A stretch of 64,000 nucleotides of DNA from Bacteroidota bacterium (GTDB lineage Bacteria > Bacteroidota > Ignavibacteria > Palsa-1295): NCBI GenBank assembly GCA_021324735.1, contig JAJPIO010000007.1, forward strand, positions 1 through 64,000. Reading direction: 5' to 3'. Positions 7,825-17,863 of this stretch are shown in pieces; within the stretch, counting starts at the first letter, position 1, and each line of letters begins with the position of its first letter. Under the pieces are notes generated by a model. That model made no database searches and had not been told where the DNA came from. It saw only the letters and a program-made list of their open reading frames with translations. A program made the translations under genes and the position numbers.

Positions 7825-8765
7825 TAATGTCGTCGGCAATCGATCGCGCGGTCCCAATGCTGGACCATGACGTCCTGCTCTTCCTCTGTCAGCGATAACA
7901 GTGAAAGCGGCAGATGCTGCTGCCACGCGGCTTCAAGATCTCCTAACGTACCGCCGAAGAATGTCCGGAATGTATCGTTCGTGATCGCGTAATCGCTCTT
8001 GGAAAATGTCGATACCCGATCGTCACTGAACGTATCGCCAAGATACAAGATAAAAGCACCGGCAAGAATAATGTGGTGGGCATTGCTATGATGAGCCATG
8101 TTCCAGATCGAGACCAACGTTTCTTTATTCGACCGGTATAAATGGCTGGCGATAACATCGGCTTCTGCACCGTAGAAGGGAAAAACTTCGGGCTGCGTCG
8201 AAAGCCGCTCACTCAAAAAGATCGCAAATCCGTCTTCCAGAAGAGCCCAACCCGGTGTGCGCCCATAATGTCGCGAATAGCGAGCGATACGCATACCATG
8301 CGTTAGCAACTCTACTAACTCTGCTTGTACGTTCTGGGATGAACTCTCAACCAGATAGATCGCCCGTTCTTCCAAATTAAAGTGAGGCCGAACCGTTCTT
8401 CCCAGCAGCGCCGGTTGACGTTGGTCGATAGCATATACCTGCAAGCGATCGGGAAAGGACTCATGTGTGAAATGAAAGATAAGGCTATAGGCTATCTCGA
8501 GTGATTCCAGCAGATTAAAAGCGCGCTTCTCTGAAAAAGAGATGCGATCATATAAAAGCTCAAAATGCGAACTCAGTTGATGCCCCCACTGAATGCGCGC
8601 GCGCAATTCCTGATCGCTAATCGGAAGTTGTGGCTTCGTCGTAATGACTCTCGACGGACGTTCACTATGCGCCGATCCTAATGCCGCAGATAATGGTCCT
8701 GTGGCAAGCGGGTCCGAGCCATTGGGCTCATACATTCTCTGGTCTCTCTCAATCACCATCGGCAT
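7821..8765 (-). CDS. hypothetical protein with a degenerate peptidase-MA-like segment
   Basis: I do not recognise a named family for this 314-residue protein. It lacks a clear signal peptide or membrane helix. Residues from about 180 read ELLTHGMRIARY followed by GWALLEDGFAIFLSER. This resembles the shape of gluzincin (peptidase MA) proteins, which have HExxH followed by a downstream W-x-x-E-G-x-A helix. The HExxH itself is not intact, so a peptidase function is doubtful. A second start at about residue 10 is possible. It converges on gatC with overlapping stops and diverges from rlmN across a 191-bp AT-rich gap. Confidence 0.6.
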   Translation of the reverse strand: MPMVIERDQRMYEPNGSDPLATGPLSAALGSAHSERPSRVITTKPQLPISDQELRARIQWGHQLSSHFELLYDRISFSEKRAFNLLESLEIAYSLIFHFTHESFPDRLQVYAIDQRQPALLGRTVRPHFNLEERAIYLVESSSQNVQAELVELLTHGMRIARYSRHYGRTPGWALLEDGFAIFLSERLSTQPEVFPFYGAEADVIASHLYRSNKETLVSIWNMAHHSNAHHIILAGAFILYLGDTFSDDRVSTFSKSDYAITNDTFRTFFGGTLGDLEAAWQQHLPLSLLSLTEEEQDVMVQHWDRAIDCRRHY

Positions 8766-8956
8766 GGGCAGCCTTTCTATTGACGGGCTATCGGTAGCCC
8801 ATTATATAGATAAAATATAATCGAAAATGATTCCGAAATCACAAAATTCATAATATTGCCGATTTCTGCTCATATTCGAGGATTTATTGGCAACAGGAGC
8901 CTCCAGTATTATAAGTTAAGGAATGGAGTCTCGGAATCCATGTTCTTGGCATCGGA
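8766..8956. other. divergent intergenic region with small hairpin
   Basis: AT-rich gap between two divergent genes, so promoters for both are expected here. A perfect hairpin GGGCTA-TCGG-TAGCCC lies at 8785-8800, just upstream of the minus-strand hypothetical gene. No TAnnTTTG element is visible for rlmN. Confidence 0.35.
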
Positions 8957-10081
8957 ATGCGAAAAGAAGCACAACCGGATTTCTTTGGTCGAACACGAGA
9001 TGAGCTCGTAGAACTGCTGCACTCGGAGTGCGGCGTTTCCGAGCGGTTCCGCGCCGATCAACTCTATGAATGGCTCTATGCCCGGCGTATTACTTCTTTT
9101 CAGGAAATGACCAATCTTCCTCGATCGCTGCAACACACATTGCAGGAGAAGTTTAGTATTCCCAAACTCGAGGTCAGGCATGTCTCCAGGAGCGCGGACG
9201 GTACAAAGAAATTCTTATTCGCTCTTGAAGATGGTCGCTCGATCGAGACGGTGCTTATTCCAAGCGAGATGCGAGATGACCGTTCGCCCCGCCGGACGCT
9301 GTGTGTTTCCACTCAGGTTGGCTGCCCACTGGATTGTAAATTCTGTGCGACAGCCTCACTCAAACTCAAACGCAATTTAACAGCGGCTGAGATCTTGCTT
9401 CAGATATTCGAAGCAGAACGGATAACGGGTGAGGAAATAACAAATCTCGTCTTCATGGGTATGGGCGAGCCAATGTTGAATTACGATAATCTCGTTCGCG
9501 CGCTTACGATCATTACCGATCCGAAGACAGAGATCCTTGCTAAACGGCGGATCACTGTTTCAACCAGTGGTATTCCCGCTGCGATTCGCGATTTTGCGAT
9601 GGAGGGGTTGAATGTCAAACTCGCTCTCAGCCTCCATGCAACAACGAATGCCCTGCGTACCCGGCTTATGCCTATAAACAAGAAGTATCCTTTGGAAGAA
9701 GTACTTCAGGCAATGGAGGATTATTACAAGACCACGCGTCGGCCCGTTACGTATGAGTACATCCTATTTAAAGGTTTGAATGATTCACATGAAGACGCGG
9801 TACGCTTAGCCCGGATCGCTCGACGGGTTCCGAGCAGAGTCAATGTGATCCCATTTCATCCCATCGACTTTACGCACCCAAAAGGGATCGCAGCAGAATT
9901 ACAGCCTGCGACACCTACGACGTTTGAGCGGTTTATCGAAACGCTTCGATCGGAAGGCGCCGCAGTTACGGTACGATCGAGTTCTGGAAAAGATATCGAA
10001 GCAGCCTGCGGGCAATTGGCACTCAGCGAATCTGCAATGATAACACCAGAAAGCATTACTCTTCCGGCGGTTACTTCTTAA
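8957..10081 (+). CDS. rlmN: dual-specificity 23S rRNA (A2503)/tRNA methyltransferase RlmN
   Basis: A radical SAM enzyme that places a methyl group on C2 of A2503 in 23S rRNA and of A37 in some tRNAs. The 374-residue protein has the radical SAM cluster ligands C123, C127 and C130 (GCPLDCKFCATAS), the GMGEPMLNYDN motif and SLHATTNALRTRLMPINKKYP. The second catalytic cysteine is C351 in EAACGQLA; the methylated partner Cys lies in the earlier part of the barrel as in the family. A leading RTRDELVELL helix matches the RlmN N-terminal accessory domain. The stop codon overlaps by four bases the stop of the convergent gene at 10078. Confidence 0.96.
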   Translation: MRKEAQPDFFGRTRDELVELLHSECGVSERFRADQLYEWLYARRITSFQEMTNLPRSLQHTLQEKFSIPKLEVRHVSRSADGTKKFLFALEDGRSIETVLIPSEMRDDRSPRRTLCVSTQVGCPLDCKFCATASLKLKRNLTAAEILLQIFEAERITGEEITNLVFMGMGEPMLNYDNLVRALTIITDPKTEILAKRRITVSTSGIPAAIRDFAMEGLNVKLALSLHATTNALRTRLMPINKKYPLEEVLQAMEDYYKTTRRPVTYEYILFKGLNDSHEDAVRLARIARRVPSRVNVIPFHPIDFTHPKGIAAELQPATPTTFERFIETLRSEGAAVTVRSSSGKDIEAACGQLALSESAMITPESITLPAVTS

Positions 10082-13000
10082 CGAAGTATTACCAGTGCTC
10101 CGGACGACTCATAATCCAGGCATCGAATTCTATACACGTAACGACCTTGTGGCAGGTCTCCCACATCGAGTGTAAGCGTGTGCGGTCCAGCCTTTAGGAG
10201 GCCGGAGCTTACATGTTTCGCAAATTGGCCGACCGAATTATAGACGTCGATCGTAACATCACCGTCCCATCCCAATTGGAAAGAGAGTGACGCTTTATCG
10301 CCGGCAGGATTTGGCACAATGCTATTTGTCTTGTATTGTCCGGCTTGCGTAACGCCATGTACTGGTCCCCAGCAATCGACGACGGCAAAGGTGCCTGGAA
10401 TATTCGAAGTTGAGACATCCTTAGGATCGCTGGAAACGACCGAGATCGTACTAATGGGATCGGGACCAAGCAGAGCTTCCGTATAAATGCGCAGAACGAT
10501 ATCCGCACCGAACGATGACCTTACAATACTAAAATGTGCAATAGAGTCCTGAACGGTATATTGGACTCTTGCCTGCGACCGCGCGCCAGCATCGCCGCCA
10601 TGTATTTTCAACATGTAGGGATCGAACTTAATATCGAGCGTCGCACTATCGGCATCGATCATGTTCAGGCGTTGGCCGAACATCGTGACGGGTATCGTAT
10701 CATATTGTCCTACTTCTTCTTGTAACCGGTCATCAACTTTGTATCCGAACATGGGGCCGGTACCGATCGGGTAAATGGCAGTCCCCTCCAAAGCTACTTT
10801 CAAAACATCGTTACCGGCCGATGTATAAAATTTAGCCGTATCACTGTAATGTCTTGCTCTCGTAGGCGAAAAAGATATAGTTGTTAATAAGGACGTATCT
10901 TTCCAGATCAGGCGACTTGGAGAAATTTGGGGCTTAAGAAAGCTCGTACCGGATAACACAACCGAGTCAATATGAAACGGATATTCACCGTTGTTACCGA
11001 TAGTCACCGGGGACACGCCCGGAGTCGTATTAATTACAACCCCCGTAAATGTAACGGATGCTGGGGATACCCATGGATGTGCCTCGACACCTTTGCCTAC
11101 GAAGCGAACCGTTCGTGCGATCGATCCTGAATGAATAACGATCGAATCAGCATCCACTTCCTCCAACTTAGGATGATACGTTACTTTAATTGCGAGACTA
11201 TCTTTATCATCCTTGATGGTATATGGCAATACGCTATTGCTTATCGTAAACGGACCGGTAGACCGCGGAGGCGTTATGCTATCGATCGTTGGGAAATTGT
11301 TAGTTGCAAAAAGATAGAGAGGCAACGTCGAATCCGTATTGATATGGACCTTCCCAAAAGTCAGAACCGAATCGCTCACCTGAAGTCCCGGCTCTGTTCC
11401 AAACCCGCGCAGAATAACACGGCTCGTTTTTCCGTTGCAGAAATAATATAACGTATCATAAACCAACCCAGTAGTATTCTGTGGCTTGAATGTTACGATG
11501 TCAATACCGGAAGCTCCCACGCCCAGGTTTGTAGGGGGCGTTACAATAAAATCTTGCAGATCAGCATGTGAGTAGGTTAATACCGCGATCTCGTTACCGG
11601 TATTCGTATAATGCACGGAGTCTGTCTTACTCGATCCATGCAACACATAACCAAAATCCAGCATCGTATCCGTAACGAGCACATCGGGTGCAAGCCCAAC
11701 GCCTTGAAATACGATTTGGCGTGAACCGCCGCTATCGGAACGGAGCGTCAACGATCCGATCGAAGCCTGGTGATACGTAGGCTTAAATTGAACGCACAGG
11801 GTAAGTGTATCCCCTATTTGCAGTGAGGCCCTGTCGCCGCTCACAACACTGAACGAATTCGATAGCTGTGACGAATCGATCTTCAATACGATGGGCGTAC
11901 AGCTTGGATTCGTAACGGTAATACACACTCGTTCAGAATCCCCCACATTGAGCGAGTTAAAATTGTACGCCGTATCAGAAACAACTAATTGCGGCATGGG
12001 GCCGCCCGAGCCGTGAAGCGAAAGTGATAATGCTGTGCCACATCCATCCAACTGGAGCGTTAATGTGCCGTTATACTCTATATGCTCCTGAGGAGAAAAT
12101 CGAATAGCAAATGTGTCTTGCTTCCCAATCGTCTTTGGGCCGCGTACCAATGTAAATCCTGAACCCGCTATCGAAATATTATTTATGTCAATAGAATCGA
12201 TGCCTTCGTTACGAAGTATAAAAGAGATATCTTTTGCTTGTCCCGGACACACGGTATTAAACTCAGCACTCGGTATTGACCACGAGGCCTTTGCAATTTC
12301 ACGCGAACCGCGCAACTGTAATATTGCGGCAAGACATCCATCCTTAGAAACGAGCGGGAATGACCCCGTATCCTTTGACCCGAGCGTTGGAGTATACGTA
12401 AATGAGATAGGAAGTGATTCTCCTGGATTCAGGATCAACGGCTGTGGAAAGATGCCAACTTTGAAGCGGGATGTTCCAGAATATGATTCACTGTATAATG
12501 TATCGGGTCGTGAAGAGGAATTCGTCAACGTAACCGACTTCGTAATGGGATCGGTGGTGCATCCGCGGCCAAAATCCAAATTAGATGGCGAAAATGCAAG
12601 GCCTTTAAATCCCCACGAACCACGAACGACCATCATTCCAGTGCCACATGGCAACGAGTGAAGAAATATGGTATCGGTATAATCGCCCGCACCCATTGGG
12701 AAAAATCGGAACGGGACTTTCAGGCTGTCGTGCGCAGCGATCGTCTTAGGGATGACGAATGTAGGATCGATAAAAACCACACTATCCTTCGAGAACGATG
12801 TATTGGTCAATCGTACAGCTTGATCGTTCGGATTAACAACAGTAAAGGTGTCATCTAATGGTTGGCATGTCCTGCCAACATCCATTGAGGCAGCAGTAAG
12901 CGGCTGTGGTGGAATAAGGTCCACGGAAACGATAGTCCCAACGTCAACCGAACATATCGTGCTTATTACATGAAGCTTCGATTGGATGGTACCACATCCT

Positions 13001-14616
13001 TTTGTATTGAATCGAATCGGCACATTCAATGATTGTCCGGGACTAATGAATATTCCTGCGCGAGTATCGATAACATGGAGGCTTGTATCGGAAGCGGTTA
13101 CACTTCGGATCGCGTCTGGCACATCGCCAATGTTTGTCACCGTAACGAACGTATCGATCGTATAACCCTGGATCGTAGCAGGCAACGCACTCAGTGTGAG
13201 ATTGGTAGGTATACTAAGCGAAGCGAGCTGTCGCAAGCCTGTCGCCTTCAGCACAACTTCACGAGAACATTGGTCGAGGTCGAAACCAAGGTTTAACTGA
13301 ACAGGCCCGCGCGGACCAGAGGACATTTTAACGGTCAATTGTACGGAATCTTTGGGGGCAATAGCGATCGGCGGTGCGGGTGATATGCTAAAGCCAGAGC
13401 CGGATGGAATTGAAAAGCCTACGATCGAAACGGAATCATAATCGCTGGTATTTCGAACCCATTCTTTGCGCGTTTCCGGTAAATTACATTGCACGACCGA
13501 ATCAAAACTTAACGGCGCAGGATCGAACAGCAGACCGACACTATCATAAGAGGCTTGAAGATCGATCGTTATGGAACCGGCACAGGCATGCGCTGTCGTG
13601 TCCGTGATGATAAGCGTGCCTGAAAACCGTCCGTCCCTTTGAGGTGCGAAATGAATTCTGATCGGCTGCCACACCGCAGTATCCGGAGCTAACGTGAGTG
13701 GCGAATGTGGGGTAATGGAAAAAGCTGAACTCGAACATCCGATCGAAGTTACGACTAATGAATCAGTCCCTATATTTCCAAGATGGATCACCGTATCGAA
13801 CGACGGCGTACAACGTTTTAACGGAATGACCATTTTGGATTCTTTCGCGATCAGGCGATAGCCAGGCGAAGACTCCACTAGAGGAGAGGTACAAGGGACT
13901 ACTTCAGCATAACCTCCGCGAAGGTGACCATCATGGGCATGTCCCGAAAAATCGTGAATGCGAGTTGAGCCTACATCATCATCGAACGAGTAGTATAAAA
14001 CAAGGCCGGAATCGCCAGCCTGTACAAGGTGATAGAGCGAATTCTTAATACTGTCCTGCGGGCGAGCATAATTCCATATTCGCACTTCATCGATAGCACC
14101 CGTAATACCATTGTTGAGAACGGGATCTCCTATCCGCAGACTATCTGCAGACGAATCGAGTGAAAAAGTCCCCGCCGTACTTTGGGATGCTACCTCTTCC
14201 CCATCGACATACAGTCGAAGACTATCATTAGGGTTAAATGTAAGAGCATAGTGATGCCAATGCTGAAAGTCGATCGGGGGGCCATCCAGCGTGATTCCTA
14301 CCGTTCGACGTATGACACCGCCGATCGCAGAACTTGTATCAGCGAAGAGCCCGTAATAGAACGGATAGGTCCCTTTACCGATCAAGGTGGCATGCACATC
14401 GGCGCTGAACAGGCTATCCCAGCACTCGATCGTAAAACCGTGAGTAAGATGAAGGGATGGTACATCGGGGGTTACGACATAGGAGCCACGATTCGTTATT
14501 TTGAGCATATTACGCCCACAGTCCTGCGCGTAAGCCCACGAATAAGACATAAGCATGCTCAGTACGATCGTGACGATCGTAACGTAACCTGGGCGATATG
14601 TCCAATTTCTCTTCAA
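10078..14616 (-). CDS. giant secreted protein: LamG domain, choice-of-anchor-D repeats, T9SS domain
   Basis: A 1512-residue protein with a signal peptide (about residues 12-30, ending AYAQ). A LamG/concanavalin A-like domain follows at about 50-235 (FTIECWD, LRLYVDGEEVA, GAIDEVRIWNYARP, LVLYYSFDD). A long array of choice-of-anchor-D / ASPM-SPD-2-Hydin beta-sandwich repeats fills about 250-1300, each recognisable by phrases such as LDFGRGCT or LDFGYVLHGS plus TNTG or TNPS. The last ~85 residues (NSIVPNPAGDKASLSF to VILR) are a T9SS sorting domain. It is probably a surface adhesin or structural protein. It starts 3 bp after the OmpA-like gene and is the last gene of the sigma-factor cluster. 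Confidence 0.85.
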   Translation of the reverse strand: MKRNWTYRPGYVTIVTIVLSMLMSYSWAYAQDCGRNMLKITNRGSYVVTPDVPSLHLTHGFTIECWDSLFSADVHATLIGKGTYPFYYGLFADTSSAIGGVIRRTVGITLDGPPIDFQHWHHYALTFNPNDSLRLYVDGEEVASQSTAGTFSLDSSADSLRIGDPVLNNGITGAIDEVRIWNYARPQDSIKNSLYHLVQAGDSGLVLYYSFDDDVGSTRIHDFSGHAHDGHLRGGYAEVVPCTSPLVESSPGYRLIAKESKMVIPLKRCTPSFDTVIHLGNIGTDSLVVTSIGCSSSAFSITPHSPLTLAPDTAVWQPIRIHFAPQRDGRFSGTLIITDTTAHACAGSITIDLQASYDSVGLLFDPAPLSFDSVVQCNLPETRKEWVRNTSDYDSVSIVGFSIPSGSGFSISPAPPIAIAPKDSVQLTVKMSSGPRGPVQLNLGFDLDQCSREVVLKATGLRQLASLSIPTNLTLSALPATIQGYTIDTFVTVTNIGDVPDAIRSVTASDTSLHVIDTRAGIFISPGQSLNVPIRFNTKGCGTIQSKLHVISTICSVDVGTIVSVDLIPPQPLTAASMDVGRTCQPLDDTFTVVNPNDQAVRLTNTSFSKDSVVFIDPTFVIPKTIAAHDSLKVPFRFFPMGAGDYTDTIFLHSLPCGTGMMVVRGSWGFKGLAFSPSNLDFGRGCTTDPITKSVTLTNSSSRPDTLYSESYSGTSRFKVGIFPQPLILNPGESLPISFTYTPTLGSKDTGSFPLVSKDGCLAAILQLRGSREIAKASWSIPSAEFNTVCPGQAKDISFILRNEGIDSIDINNISIAGSGFTLVRGPKTIGKQDTFAIRFSPQEHIEYNGTLTLQLDGCGTALSLSLHGSGGPMPQLVVSDTAYNFNSLNVGDSERVCITVTNPSCTPIVLKIDSSQLSNSFSVVSGDRASLQIGDTLTLCVQFKPTYHQASIGSLTLRSDSGGSRQIVFQGVGLAPDVLVTDTMLDFGYVLHGSSKTDSVHYTNTGNEIAVLTYSHADLQDFIVTPPTNLGVGASGIDIVTFKPQNTTGLVYDTLYYFCNGKTSRVILRGFGTEPGLQVSDSVLTFGKVHINTDSTLPLYLFATNNFPTIDSITPPRSTGPFTISNSVLPYTIKDDKDSLAIKVTYHPKLEEVDADSIVIHSGSIARTVRFVGKGVEAHPWVSPASVTFTGVVINTTPGVSPVTIGNNGEYPFHIDSVVLSGTSFLKPQISPSRLIWKDTSLLTTISFSPTRARHYSDTAKFYTSAGNDVLKVALEGTAIYPIGTGPMFGYKVDDRLQEEVGQYDTIPVTMFGQRLNMIDADSATLDIKFDPYMLKIHGGDAGARSQARVQYTVQDSIAHFSIVRSSFGADIVLRIYTEALLGPDPISTISVVSSDPKDVSTSNIPGTFAVVDCWGPVHGVTQAGQYKTNSIVPNPAGDKASLSFQLGWDGDVTIDVYNSVGQFAKHVSSGLLKAGPHTLTLDVGDLPQGRYVYRIRCLDYESSGALVILR

Positions 14617-14619
14617 CGT

Positions 14620-16827
14620 TTAGTTGGCTTCCTTCTCGATCAATGCTCGAACGGTGCGTGAAAGCACTCTCCCTTCCGGTATCGAATTATCGAACAATTC
14701 ATCTCTCGATCCGCGTGATTCGATGGAAATGCCCGGAGGAGCGATCCCCATTTTTTTAAGCTGCGTCTTAAACATCTGCGCCGCCCTCGATACCCGGTCC
14801 TGTGCAAGGCGCTCATTGAATGCTTCATCACCCGTTTTATCCGTATGACCGGTAAGCTTCACATCGGCATGCGAATTTACAGCTTCCGCCATATCGTGAA
14901 CGATACGCTCCGATTCTTTTCGATCGAGCTGCGACGAGCTATAATCGAATAGTATCAGGCTAAAGCGCTCCAGTTGTTTTTCAAGCGAGGTGTCCCCAAC
15001 GACGCGCTTAGAATCATGTATCTTTTTCTTAAGATATATTACTCCGGTCGCACTGGCGGTATCGCCAAGACTATCAATAACATTAAACCGATAATTAAGG
15101 GAATCCTGTTGCTCGGTTAATTTCTCATCTGGCATCGACTTCTCATCGAGCGTCCAAAGGAATTGAGATGATGCACTATCGAGCGCGTCGATCGTGCGAA
15201 GAATTCGTCCTCGCTGAAATACGGTGATCGTCGCAGTTCGTATACCGGCATTGGTCCGTATTGCTGGCTCGAAGGTGATCGAAGGCGGGGTTGCCACTCG
15301 CTCAATGCGTTCCGTCCATAATGGTGCTGTAATATCCGGTGACGATGGCACCACCTCTACACGCCTATTTTCCGCTTCCCCGAAAGGATTATGATCGTCG
15401 GAAGCGACCTCCGGCAGATTCCGCTCACGAACGTGAATACGTTCTGGTGATATTTTCCATACCGTTTGAAGGTAATGGTTAACAGTTTCTGCCCGAGCGC
15501 GAGCTATTGCAATACCTGCAAGCGAATCACCGGGAGAATGCTCGCTTCGCGTTCCAACCAATGTCACACTGGTATTCGGATCTTCGCTAAGCCGTTTACC
15601 GAGAATATCGAGAACGTGATGGTGGATCTCTAAGGCACCAGCCGTAAATAAGCTCTTTTCGTCGAAACTCCCCCGCGTCTGCTGATGATACCGATTTGGG
15701 ATCTGTGCTGAGCCATCATCGAAAAATACATAGTGCAGCATCGGATAGACTTCGGTCACATGCACCCGCTCGATCGAAAGCGTTGGCTGCGGGACCTCAC
15801 GGCCCTGAGCATCGAAACCGAGTGCAGTAACCGACACTTGTAGCACTGGTCGTTTTGGTGGCTCCGGAATAACTGGCTTCGATACCTCTACACGTTCGGA
15901 TGGCCTGTTCTTCGGTAGCTCGACAAATCGTCGAGTGTTCGTTTCGGGTATATGGTATACCAGATCCAGTGAGGCTCCGAGTGATTGCATTCGCCACGGC
16001 GTCACACTGCGGTCAGATATTCTTGTAAATGGAATTATCCCACCGATCGAAGGCCGCAATCCTAAATGTGGCTGAAAGGGCAGCTCATAGCTTGCTCCGA
16101 ATCGCACTCCAAACTGAAAATTTTGCATTCCATTTAGCGCGCCACTTTCGACCGTCCGTGTCGTTAAACCATTCTCCGGGTACTTCCAGGTAGAGTTCGT
16201 TGGTGCTACGATCGATTCAACTTCATTGTAGGAATGCTGTATAAATAAGCCAGCAAAGGGTCCAGCCGATAATTGGAACCGTGGATATGCTTCATAAGTA
16301 ATGACCGCCGAAAGTCCGAGCGATCGTAGCGTTGCATCGAAGGTACGTGCTCGAAAAATGGTATCATATCCATTGCCATTGAACTCGAGGGCAGGAGAGA
16401 TGCTCGTTTCAAACGAATTCGAAAGATCGAGGTACTGTAGTGCTCCTTCGACGGACCAGACGCCTCCCAGCGGCAGAGAAAGGCCGAGATAACCATTCGG
16501 GACATATTTAGAGCCGTTTGTAAACACACCGCACTGTGCGCTGCCATCGAATGCTTCGATCCACGCATTGCTGGTTGAATTTTTGTCGAACGAAGCACCG
16601 GCAAATACAAAGGGCTGTATATCTTGTGCTTGTAACAGAGCGGAAGGAATTGCGAGGAAAATAACGACACATACGAGCGACCGGGCAAGAGCCCTGCGCC
16701 AATCATTGAACGAATGAGAGCAATATGCGCTCACCCAAAAATCTCTCCTTGCAATCTCTCGCATTGCCTTGAGAGCAGGCGCTGAGAAGGAGCGCCGAGC
16801 AGCGAGTGTTTTCTGTGTCACCCGCAA
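14620..16827 (-). CDS. outer-membrane barrel protein with two OmpA-like domains
   Basis: A 735-residue envelope protein. The N-terminal 21 residues may not be translated: the second Met (start 16764) sits before a better signal peptide (RALARSLVCVVIFLAIPSAL, cut near LLQAQ). After it comes a beta-barrel-like region (to about 290), a Pro-rich linker, then one OmpA-like domain (about 335-485, with VTLVGTRSE and AENRRVEV). A beta-sandwich stretch follows, and then a second, better OmpA domain at about 620-735 (VKLTGHTDKTGD, NERLAQDRVSRA, ISIESRGSRD). OmpA domains bind peptidoglycan, so the protein should tie the outer membrane to the wall. It lies between the anti-sigma-like gene and the giant secreted protein. 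Confidence 0.83.
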   Translation of the reverse strand: MRVTQKTLAARRSFSAPALKAMREIARRDFWVSAYCSHSFNDWRRALARSLVCVVIFLAIPSALLQAQDIQPFVFAGASFDKNSTSNAWIEAFDGSAQCGVFTNGSKYVPNGYLGLSLPLGGVWSVEGALQYLDLSNSFETSISPALEFNGNGYDTIFRARTFDATLRSLGLSAVITYEAYPRFQLSAGPFAGLFIQHSYNEVESIVAPTNSTWKYPENGLTTRTVESGALNGMQNFQFGVRFGASYELPFQPHLGLRPSIGGIIPFTRISDRSVTPWRMQSLGASLDLVYHIPETNTRRFVELPKNRPSERVEVSKPVIPEPPKRPVLQVSVTALGFDAQGREVPQPTLSIERVHVTEVYPMLHYVFFDDGSAQIPNRYHQQTRGSFDEKSLFTAGALEIHHHVLDILGKRLSEDPNTSVTLVGTRSEHSPGDSLAGIAIARARAETVNHYLQTVWKISPERIHVRERNLPEVASDDHNPFGEAENRRVEVVPSSPDITAPLWTERIERVATPPSITFEPAIRTNAGIRTATITVFQRGRILRTIDALDSASSQFLWTLDEKSMPDEKLTEQQDSLNYRFNVIDSLGDTASATGVIYLKKKIHDSKRVVGDTSLEKQLERFSLILFDYSSSQLDRKESERIVHDMAEAVNSHADVKLTGHTDKTGDEAFNERLAQDRVSRAAQMFKTQLKKMGIAPPGISIESRGSRDELFDNSIPEGRVLSRTVRALIEKEAN

Positions 16828-16989
16828 CCTCGTCTGTTATCCCTCAATCCGGGGAGACCGGTGCATTAAGTTTGAATCAAAGTTCGATACTTTCGATCTC
16901 TCCTTAAGCAGAGCGAACATCGCTTGCGCAATGTTCGCCTCGGCGCTTCATCCTTTCAATGTCGGCGCCATTCACAACAGCACCAACGT

Positions 16990-17802
16990 TTATTTTGCCT
17001 GCAACGAATCAGTTGCTCGAGTAATAGTTGCCTTATTCGAATGCATCGTTGCCGACCCACTCACCGTCTTTTCCGGTATCGTAGCCGTTACTCCCACAGT
17101 TTGTGAAGCATCGACCGGTTGAGTTGGGTGGCTTACTACGTTCGATGAAGAGGATATCGCATGCTCCTTTTCACCGACGGATACGTCCTTCATCGCATGA
17201 CGAGTTTGTGTCACACTATTCGCGAGGGAAGCCGAACGACCGCTATTATTCAAGTTATTTGTCGTGGGTATCGTTTCGCGAACTGCGGCTTTGTGATGCG
17301 TGGTTTTCGGTATGACCGTGGAAGCCGGAGCAGCGGCCGTAATGGCAGATCCAGTCTTTACATCAGCCACTTTATCCATTACAATTGCCGTCGAAGATAC
17401 CCCTATTGCCAATCCTGCAGTAAGTGTTAATATTGGATGGCGAAGCAGGGAAAGTGCTCGACTAAACCACGGTGCACGCACCGCCGTAGCGATCGGTGAG
17501 GATATGCCCGCCGAGACTACCTGCTCCTTACTGGCTGCATCGCGCATCAGTTCATGCTCGATGAAAGGCGTCACGGCGGTGGCCGAGAGTCCCAACGCCG
17601 TGAGTGTCCGGTTACGGATTTGCGCTACTGACCTTAGCGCGTCCTTATCATGCCGGACCGCCTTCATCAATTCGAGCTGTGACCGAAACGCTATGCGCAT
17701 CTCATCGCTCGCAGCGACCGAAATCAGAAAATTCTGCTCTTCCTTCGACGACATCGCGTGCTCGAAATACCGATTCAATTGTTCTTCTTTATTCATTCCC
17801 AT
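16990..17802 (-). CDS. probable membrane-bound anti-sigma-type partner protein
   Basis: A 270-residue protein 61 bp downstream of an ECF sigma gene. The cytoplasmic N-terminal part is helical and charged (EEQLNRYFEHAMSSKEEQNF, SQLELMKAVRHDKDALRSV). A single hydrophobic segment at about residues 123-140 (HPILTLTAGLAIGVSSTAIV) would cross the inner membrane. The C-terminal half is low-complexity Ser/Thr/Ala-rich and probably periplasmic. I do not see a recognisable zinc anti-sigma motif (HxxxCxxC). The anti-sigma role is therefore inferred from position and topology only. Translation could also start at the third codon (Met). Confidence 0.65.
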   Translation of the reverse strand: MGMNKEEQLNRYFEHAMSSKEEQNFLISVAASDEMRIAFRSQLELMKAVRHDKDALRSVAQIRNRTLTALGLSATAVTPFIEHELMRDAASKEQVVSAGISSPIATAVRAPWFSRALSLLRHPILTLTAGLAIGVSSTAIVMDKVADVKTGSAITAAAPASTVIPKTTHHKAAVRETIPTTNNLNNSGRSASLANSVTQTRHAMKDVSVGEKEHAISSSSNVVSHPTQPVDASQTVGVTATIPEKTVSGSATMHSNKATITRATDSLQAK

Positions 17803-17863
17803 ACTATCACCTTTTTAGGGCTATGAGCTACAAAAGCGATCGTGCTTGCTGTTTGACGGAGAA

